From positions 372,001 to 436,000 of the forward strand of contig JAQFWX010000007.1 of assembly GCA_027605045.1 (NCBI GenBank): DNA of 64,000 nucleotides, given 5' to 3'. This document shows, piece after piece, positions 53,507 to 64,000 of the stretch. Position numbers and translations under genes: made by a program. The stretch is from Phallus indusiatus. Lineage: Eukaryota > Basidiomycota > Agaricomycetes > Phallales > Phallaceae. The first letter of the stretch is position 1; each line of letters starts with the position of its first letter. A model generated the notes under the pieces. It saw only the letters and a list, made by a program, of their open reading frames with translations. It searched no databases and was not told the origin of the DNA.

Positions 53507-54806
53507 ATGGTCAAACCCTATATACCCCTGCGGCCTATAAATGTCAAAAATGTGATAGGAAAGAGGATTTACTGCTTTGTGTTCGTTGCGGAGAGGTGAG
53601 AAGCAGGAATTCTAACCATGACCCAATCGCGGCGTAGTAACTTGCTGCTTGATACTGACCTGACTTTTCTATCACAGGCAGCGTATTGCTCACCAAGATG
53701 TCAAAAGAAAGACTGGAAGTCTCACAAAAAGTTCTGCAGTACGCGCCAATGGTCACTTGTTATCATACTTGAGCTCACGGTGATCAGGACAGACAGACCG
53801 CGTTGATCTTGCATCTTTTTTCCCAGTTCTTGCTTGCATTGCCGATATTTCTCACGCGATTCATGGATGCGACCAACATATAGCATTACGCCACACCATA
53901 ATTAATGCCCCAAACCCCTCTACCCCACCCGAAACTCTTCCAGATGGACGTCGTGCTCGAGTAGTTCGCCTAGGTGCACCTGTAGACAAGGTACGGTTCG
54001 CACAGGACGTAACGTACTGGTGGCCAAAAGGTGAAACAATGTCCGTGCGGGCAAAACTGCTGGACCGAGTGTTACGCGAGGGAAATGTCCTTCCCATCGT
54101 TGTTGGAACATGCATTGCGATTATGCTTAGCATCTACTGTTCGCCTCATGCTACTACGCCCAATCCAACACGCCTCCGTTATAAATCTTCTGGTATAGCG
54201 GATTTCGGTGTCGCGCGCGGCAAAGTACGAGTTAATCCAGAAGAACAACTGGTTTATATTCATCCTGACGGAAAGACAATTCAGTACGGTCAAGATCCAA
54301 ATAATCACTACTGGATCTATTTCGAAACTCAGAAAGGCGAAACCATTTACCTGGACTGCAATCTTTACACACTCAATTACTGTGTTGGGTACACACCAAC
54401 CATCTATTTAACCCCAGCTGAAGCACGATCGCACATGCGCCTTCTTCCGGCTCTTTTCTGGGATCGCATGATGCAAAAATGGCAGCGTGCCAAGTTGATC
54501 CAAGTGCCGAATCTAACAGAACACAAACGCACCTCATTTTTACGTGACAAGGACTTACACCGTGCTATGGGACTGTGTCATGTAGAGGGTGCTGATACTT
54601 ACCGCTTTACAGGCAATTGTATGGCATTATTTGCCGGTATGATGGGAAAAGTGGAAGGGAAAACCCCGTCGGAGAAAAATGTGAGGACCATGATTGATAC
54701 AATGCGTCAGGGGGTCAAACACATTGTTCATGCTTTGACTGATGGGAAGTGGAAATCATTTCCTTCCGATCCTCAAATGCGTGCTGACTTGGATACCGAT
54801 ACCTGA
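53507..54806 (+). CDS. MYND-type zinc finger protein, copy 2, start codon region frameshifted
   Basis: Exons end at 53595, then 53678-53738 and 53788-54806. The finger is complete: CQKCDRKEDLLLCVRCGE, AAYCSPRCQKKDWKSHKKFC. The downstream domain is conserved with copy 1 (PDGRRARVVRLGAPVDKVRF, VLPIVVGTCIAIMLSIYCSP, DPNNHYWIYFETQKGETIYL). The ATG equivalent to copy 1 (53507) is one base out of frame with the finger, because copy 2 lacks a base in the CCTCCTAAAG stretch. The finger frame is open upstream to an ATG at 53347, which would add about 60 residues. It is either translated from there or inactivated. Confidence 0.7.
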
Positions 54807-56273
54807 TCCAAATATTCTCTTCACGCCTATTGGTAGGGATCTATGCTTAGAATAATAAAATTAAAATGAACCATTGGGGTACGCGCACGAGACTGAAAAT
54901 GCAGCTTGATACGAATTCTTCAAATCCACAAGTAATTGGGCTGGCTACGATGATCATTGATAGGACGAAAAATATTGGCCTGATACTGTCTCTCAGGCCA
55001 TCAGCACTGACGAAGTTGTTGAAATAAATAATGGAGAATGTCTTGTTGTTTCTTCTTCAACCTGAGACTTCAGTACTTGAAGCTAAATTAAAGAGTTGAA
55101 TTGCAGCTAACAATTTAGGTGACCTCTAATTTTGAGACTGATGCAGAGTTCTTCCATAAATTGAGAGCCGCCATGAGCTGATTTCCTTTTCAGCGCGGAA
55201 CTTCGCGTGGAACCGCAATAGTTGGTGTCAATCTCGAAAATCGGACGACACCACATGTAATTGTCAGTGAGAAGCTTTCGAAAAACGTCTCGGCAAAATA
55301 TTGCTTCAATATATGTCTTTGTATCTCATTTAAGATGCAAAACCTAAAAGCAAGGACTTGCAGCTGTCGTTTGTGACTCAGAGCTACGTGTCAGCCAAGA
55401 TTGAGAACACTGACCATTTAGGGATTTTCTGCGATTCTTTTTTCGGATACGTTAGAACTCTGTGAGATGATTTTCAGCAGATGGGAAGACGAAGTTCACA
55501 GATCTGGAGGTAACGTGTCTGGAGGTGGACCGGGGAAGTTACGGGAGCTGAATCAAGTCCGACTCCATAAACAGTTACAGGGCATGACTGGACGCCTCTC
55601 GAGGCCTCGACGTAATTATGTCAATCAGATAAATTTCCTGTCGTTTTTAATAATTTATATAATATGCAGCATGAACGATATTATAATTTGGTGTCACGGC
55701 AGGCGCATACAAGCGCGTGCCATCTGGGCTTCCGTGAAAGGGAACTCGTCTGACGGGCACTCATGGGAGAAAGGTTACATGCTTGTCAATATGATCATAT
55801 TGAATTGACATCAACCGATTAAGTACCTTCCGGGTTGACAGTTCTATTTTTGACACTGGGACGCCGTGTTGTTTTTGGGAACAGTGCTTGCCTCTGAATT
55901 CGATCCAAGTGAAATCGATTAGTATATATCGAATATCACTCTTTTAATTTATCCTTTTTCACATTGCTCGGATATATCTCAGGCGTATTAGATTGTCGCT
56001 CTCAGCTTTCGACAGTAGATTTGTTGAGAATGATGTTGCTCTGCGGTCCGAGTCGGGCGATGCATAACATTCAAAGGACTTGATTCTGAGCCTACATCAT
56101 ACAAAGACTGCAAGAAAAACTACAAACAAAGTTTTTTATTTTATTTTTTTAACTTCTTTCCAAAAGTATGTAGACCCCTTTGAGCATGAGATGAGTTGAT
56201 AGATAATTGAAGCCTGGATATGAAACAAATATCAATAAAATCGGATCTGTGGAGAAGGAAGTCACAGACCTTC
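54807..56273. other. Intergenic region
   Basis: A 113-codon frame at 55467-55808 has no homology and no conserved counterpart in unit 1. Nothing else is supported. Confidence 0.35.
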
Positions 56274-59445
<3,172 letters not shown>

Positions 59446-60400
59446 ATGGTAAGTTGGGTTAATACTGTACTTCGAAGCTCGGTTTAAGTTCATTCTGGAC
59501 ATCTCCAGACTATTTTTGACCACGAATTGGTAGTAGTGATTTATGTTCTGGGTGGTCCAGGAGTAGGTAAGTCGACACTCGTTTGTCGTTATTTCACATT
59601 CTGAAGAATGACTAGGGAAGGGAACTCAGTGCTCCCTTTTAGCTAAGGAATTTGACTTTGAACATATCTCAGGTAGATTTTACATTCAAGAATGAATAAA
59701 GTGTCTAACTAACACTCGTCGCTAGCTGGAGCGCTTCTTCGCAAGGAACAACCACAGGAATCCGATTCAGATCCTACCAAAGAGATCAGAGAGTGCATTA
59801 AGAAGGGTGCCATTGTTGACGCAAAAATTATGATCCCGCTGCTTGAGAACGCAATGAAAGCTACTTTTAAGTCTAAACAGGGAAATTCAGCTTGGAAAAA
59901 TGGAAAAGGTCGTTTTTTAATTGACGGGTTCCCAAGAAACATGAAGCAAGCTGAAAAGTTTGATAACGCTGTATGTCTTTTCTTGCCTTTTCTCTTCTCG
60001 GTTCTTAGTAATATTTGCAGATATGTCGACCTTCATTCGTAATTCACCTTGAGTGTGATGAAGATACAATGTTAGCACGAACTCTTGAACGAGGTAAAAC
60101 AAGCGACCGTGAAGATGATAATATTGAGAGTCTCAAGAAACGTTTTGGTAAGTTCCGGTTAAATAGGTTGTTGTTCATGAGAAAGACTGACGGACGATGG
60201 TAGTCGTTCATAAGGAAGAAACCAAACCTGTCGTTGAATATTACCAGAAGCTAGGGAAACTGACGAGAGTGAGATTTCAATAAGAATAATTTATCATAGT
60301 AACTTATAACAAACATTAGATTGATGGCAGGCCGAACAAGGACGAGGTGTTTCAAACTGTTCGGCAAGCCATTAATCATTTTCTGGAAGGTCAAGAGTAG
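59446..60400 (+). CDS. URA6: UMP-CMP kinase
   Basis: Seven exons: 59446-59448, 59509-59566, 59616-59672, 59726-59970, 60021-60147, 60204-60268 and 60320-60400. Exon 1 codes only the ATG. The protein has the P-loop (VYVLGGPGVG spliced to KGTQCSLLAKEFDFEHIS), the NMP-binding part (AGALLRKEQ, YIKEG-like RECIKKGAIVDAKI), GRFLIDGFPRN, then the lid (ECDEDTMLARTLERGKTSDR) and the C terminus YYQKLGKLTRIDGRPNKDEV, FQTVRQAINHFLEGQE. This is the eukaryotic UMP/CMP kinase layout, which phosphorylates UMP, CMP and dCMP with ATP in pyrimidine nucleotide synthesis. All joints are GT-AG and in frame. Confidence 0.9.
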
Positions 60401-60702
60401 TGAACAGAGTAAAAACACCATATTTACTACAAGAGTATCGATATCTCACCTAAATATCGTCGTAGTTTTTTATTTTTTATTTTGGTATAGGAGTCTTAGT
60501 TAATAAAGTTAATAAAGGTTCGGACGCTTACGTCCATTGGGCATATTATGATGGACGTGCATGTAATGGACGGAGTAGAACAGCCGTATGGACAAAGGAC
60601 CAAGCCCAAGCTAGACAGGCAACTCGTCCATCCTGAAAATGAACTATATAGATAATCACCTGCACCTCCGTGATCTTATTACGTCGATTTCCTCTTTCCA
60701 AT
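60401..60702. other. Short intergenic region
   Basis: It holds the URA6 3' region and the promoter of the next gene. No other signal is recognised. Confidence 0.4.
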
Positions 60703-61348
60703 ATGCTATCGTTTATGTCCGTCACTCTTAATGACAACGAGTTCAACTCTGCCTCGTCAAGCTCTTCCGAAATTCAATCCACCTGCTCCCTATTCCACTC
60801 TCTTTTATCCTCTGTTGCTGGAAAGGCCGATGTTCTTCTTGTCCCTGTAGGTAAAATTGTCTTAGGGATTCTCACTATTCCTCATAAACTTTCAGCAAAT
60901 TTCAGAGGACAAAATATCCCAAGAAACCGAAAAGTACCCATGCAGCCTCGGGTTCAAGTTCGCCGAACCACAGACACAAAATGTCCCTCCTCTTGTAGGG
61001 ACACCTGAAGTAGAGAACTTCAAAAAACAGATACAGCTATCTTCTCACAGTCACGAAGAAATAGACAAGGCAATGTCAACATTAAAAATTTGTTGGTCAC
61101 TCAAAAACGATGGGCTCGAACTTGGAGCCACATTTCCCCCTAAAAATTCACCTTCCCCTATGTCCATTTATCCCATCTCTGACGTATTTGATCTTCCATT
61201 TGAGCCTTTTCCAACCTCGGGATATTTTTTGATCAGCGTTGATGAATGCTACCGTAATTGGTATCTCCTTTTCGAGAATGAAGAGGGTCAAGTAGTTGGC
61301 AGGGTAGTTGATAAAAACTCAATTTGGATTGAGATGAGGGAGCTTTGA
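60703..61348 (+). CDS. Unrecognised two-exon protein
   Basis: Exon 1 from ATG 60703 (MLSFMSVTLNDNEFNSASSS) ends at LLVP near 60848. A 49-bp intron leads to QISEDKISQETEKYPCSLGF, then FKKQIQLSSHSHEEIDKAMS, LKICWSLKNDGLELGATFPP, ISDVFDLPFEPFPTSGYFLI and WYLLFENEEGQVVGRVVDKN, ending IWIEMREL. The joint is supported by matching frame and GT-AG signals. Serine-rich start, no signal peptide or membrane helix. No known family was recognised. Confidence 0.6.
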
Positions 61349-61620
61349 ATAAAAAATAAACTAATAGAACAAAAAATATACTTTTAGAACTATGTCCAAA
61401 ATTCATATCTGACCCATGCAGGAGGGATGTTGAATTAAATCGCTATTACTATGCACATGTGTTGGCAACTGCCAACGTTCCGTTCCCCAAAATAATCTAA
61501 GAAAGCTGACACTTGATAGGCCCTGCTTTGAACGTTTGCTGTATCGCAGCAAGAACCGATAAAGAGTCTTGGGTTATCATATAAATACATGTCGATATAT
61601 CCTACGAATTACTTAAGAGC

Positions 61621-62525
61621 TCATGTCGAGAACAAACGGCTAAAAATCCCTTTTCCCTTTCCTTTGCCATCCGCCGAACCGTCATCTTCTTTATCCGTGG
61701 TAAATTTGATATTGACGACGCAATGTTCAGCTTCGATCTCCAAATGATCCATATGCCAAGTCTCATCATCTTCATATCCATTCGCAGCGAAATCGCCAAT
61801 GAAATAACGTCCTTCATTAGATACCTCGGATAAAGTAGCAACATGCTGCTGCACTTCGGCATTGAATCGTATTTGACTATGCTGCATTTTGGAATGAACA
61901 CTTCCAATGAAAGTTGTAGGAATGCGGATGGTAGCTGAGCCGTGTATGGAAGTTACACGAAGACGGAATCTATTTTGCCGGCGATCATGCTGAAAGAATG
62001 AAGAGTTAGCAAGGGTTTACATATATGTATATGTGTATGACGTCAAAAGAAAGATGAACATACAATTGTAAGATCGGTAGTTGCGTGTTTACACGTCGTC
62101 TCCAGCCTTGCCGGTCCTTTAGCGTCCGGACCACGAACGACATCGATGACAGCTGAGATGGATCCGTGTTTGGCGACTAGCCGGAGATTTAGATAATTCC
62201 CATCTCTATCTTGTGACTTGACAGCGCCCGGTGGAGCAGGCAAGGTGGGGTCAATGGAATATATTCCTTTGATCGGGGTGTGTTGTTTTTCGACAGTCAG
62301 ATAGTTCGTCGGATTGGTGAGCGGAGTGAAGTCGGCAAAAGAAGAGAAAGGGTTCGACGACGATGATCCGCTAAGTTCTGCAGAAAAAGACGGAGGCGGT
62401 GGATCCTGGCGAGTTGCTGAACTGTCTGTGGCCTCAGTGTAGTCCGGTGGCATATCATTCTGATCTGCGGCGGTGTGATCACTAGGAGGCGTGACATCGG
62501 ACTTGTAGTCTGTAAGTGTAACCAT
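61621..62525 (-). CDS. DUF7330-like protein, copy 4
   Basis: Exon 1 62525-62064 and exon 2 61989-61621 flank a 74-bp intron at the family's fixed site (DLTI then HDRRQNRFRL). The N terminus is MVTLTDYKSDVTPPSDHTAA, like copy 1 (MVTLYEDDED). The core reads TNYLTVEKQHTPIKGIYSID, LPAPPGA, LVAKHGSISAVIDVVRG, RIPTTFIGSVHSKM, GRYFIGDFAANGYEDDETWH and MDHLEIEAEHCVVNIKF. The tail is Lys/Gly-rich (GKGKGKGIFSRLFST), close to the FIRRLFS end of copies 2 and 3. The start at 62525 is the first ATG in frame. Confidence 0.78.
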
Positions 62526-63109
62526 TTTCAACGAGTTGTGTTGTGAAGAGATTTAAGAAGAATGTTGATGAGGAGATGGTAGCGAGGAATGCGAGGATTA
62601 TAAGAAGGGCAGACGGCAAGGCGTCAATGGGAAGCGATGCGCTCCAGGTACGATTTTCGTTGGTCACGCGCACGCACATGCATGCGGAAATAGTTATTTG
62701 GTATAGCTTGGCGCAGTCCGTAGGCAAATACAAAGTCGAGAGTTAACGGTGCTATGATATTCATGAGAATTGATCCTCTGATGCATGATAATGTTTCGTA
62801 GAAGGTGGAGTTGGATTCTTAAGATTCGCTTGTTGCTGACACCGCTTTCATCGCTTTTGCTGTTCGGTATGTAGTCTAGTTGCTTTGGTGAGATGCGGAT
62901 AAATGGTTAGGCCATCAGTGTGCTTCTTATTGCTTATTGTAACAATGAGCTCGCTCTATATATCATAGCAAAGATCATGATCATTAGCAAGCACTTAACT
63001 GTGGTAACAAAGATAACATACGTTCGTTCACTGCATTCATACACAGCCATTTTCTGAACCCGATGATGTCAAGGTAATGTTGGTTTTGTTATCAAGCACG
63101 GTAACCAAG
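62526..63109. other. Intergenic region
   Basis: No gene is supported. This is the promoter side of the DUF7330-like gene and the 3' side of the next minus-strand gene. Confidence 0.4.
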
Positions 63110-63812
63110 TCATTCGGGGCATCCTTTTAGAACCCAGAAGGCTAGTCTACCAGCTTCCAAGAACATGTTCGTCCCACCACTGGTTCCGCTGACTTTCGCT
63201 TGTTTCGCCATGGTTGCCCTAGCTTCTTCTGCGGCTTGTAATGCTTTCAATTCTGTAAGATCCAACTGTGGTTTCTTGTCAAATGAAATGGGCCCTTGAA
63301 GGTCTGCCAAAGGATGGATTGTCTCGAGATCTCCGGATATCGAAGTTATTTTTCGGGGTCGTATTTCATTCGGCCATGTGTAAGTGGGTATGCGCCTTTT
63401 CTCGAGAGTGCTACGAATGAGTGTGATATCTTGTTTGTACTGTGTTAAGGTCGAGAGATAGACGTCATGGACACAGGGTCGGCAGTTTGACATACAGCAG
63501 TCTAGTAAGCACGGTAAATCGCTTCTTGCAGAGAAAATGAGTGAAACGAAAAGTACCTTCTGGTGAAGGCGGAATTGGCCTTTGTGGTAATAAAAGGCCT
63601 TCAAAGTATACACTGGTAGGAGACTTGGGTGTCGGGTATTCCGCGTTTGAAGCTGAAGGGAAGATCGAGGTGTTGACCGTGCTTTTGTCATCTTGGACTA
63701 ATAGTCGAGTATGTCTATTAGCAAGGTTTACACCTTTTCTCCCTCGTACGAGTTGACTTGAGAGGAAATTTATGCGACTAGCATTCATGGGCTCGATGAC
63801 CGACGGATACAA
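63110..63812 (-). CDS. Oxidoreductase-like domain protein (PF09791 type)
   Basis: Exon 1 63812-63557 and exon 2 63501-63110 are joined by a 55-bp GT-AG intron (63502-63556). The joint creates the signature PPSPEDCCMSNCRPCVHDVY, the cysteine cluster of the oxidoreductase-like N-terminal domain, followed by LSTLTQYKQDITLIRSTLEK. The N terminus (MNASRINFLSSQLVRGRKGV) is basic and could be a mitochondrial presequence. The C terminus has helical KALQAAEEARATMAKQAK and ends WVLKGCPE. Small fungal proteins of this family are thought to be mitochondrial; no reaction is established. The start may be 63812 or the second Met at 63788. Confidence 0.75.
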
Positions 63813-64000
63813 ATACAGAGTGCATGTATTTAGAACGGCTAGAACGGTTAAGCCAAAATTGAGATATTATGCAAATGTCGATAATGTTGAAGGCAACACA
63901 AGTCTAGCAAGTTTTGTAGTTTTCATGCACTGACTGGGAACTTTGAACACGATCGGGTGTCCGGGAGTATGTAGTTGCCAGTTCGCCCGAATCCCGGCGC

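Noticed and set aside
55467..55808. 113-codon ORF before lectin copy 2
   Set aside because: It is not present in duplication unit 1 and has no recognisable domain.

Overview
The window comes from a filamentous basidiomycete, most likely a mushroom-forming agaricomycete. The protein families (DUF6533 membrane proteins, DUF7330-like and DUF7137-like proteins, a fruit-body lectin family, MYND-finger proteins), the many short 45-75 bp GT-AG introns and the chromovirus, MULE, LINE and hAT remains all point that way. No bacterial or organellar features were seen. Exon boundaries were read by hand from splice signals and from comparison of paralogous copies inside the window.

Layout. 1-7.5 kb: three copies of a DUF6533-type membrane protein gene, two of them in a tandem duplication with a small beta-trefoil-like gene. 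The middle copy runs into a 130-bp spacer-less palindrome. 8.1-10 kb: the 3' end of a LINE lies against a TFIIE-beta (TFA2) gene whose N terminus is missing. 10.3-19 kb: a gene-dense block with a secreted-type flavin monooxygenase, a DUF7137 protein with about 21 GGNANQ repeats, two DUF7330-like genes and a Nudix hydrolase. 19.3-41.8 kb: a deep transposon nest. A MULE transposase gene, an old gypsy pol and a full-length Ty3/gypsy chromovirus (28109-38331, 264-bp LTRs differing at one base) are peppered with about eleven solo LTRs of one clan, most with 5-bp target duplications, plus a hAT-type MITE. 41.8-44.1 kb: a second copy of the DUF7330-like plus Nudix segment from 16.4-19.1 kb. 44.2-46.8 kb: octanoyltransferase LIP2 and a diverged DUF6533 gene. 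48.5-56.7 kb: a tandem duplication of an unknown gene, a MYND-finger gene and a fruit-body lectin gene. 59.4-63.8 kb: UMP/CMP kinase, an unknown gene, a fourth DUF7330-like gene and an oxidoreductase-like-domain protein.

How it fits together. Housekeeping genes (LIP2, URA6, Nudix, TFA2) sit among lineage-specific families that are being duplicated in modules: DUF6533 with the small gene, DUF7330 with Nudix, and MYND with lectin. One duplicated segment begins exactly at a gypsy reverse-transcriptase fragment, so retroelement-linked rearrangement is a plausible cause. The most unusual item is a 601-codon third ORF between pol and the 3' LTR of the chromovirus. It also survives as a recognisable second copy at 22.9-25.3 kb.
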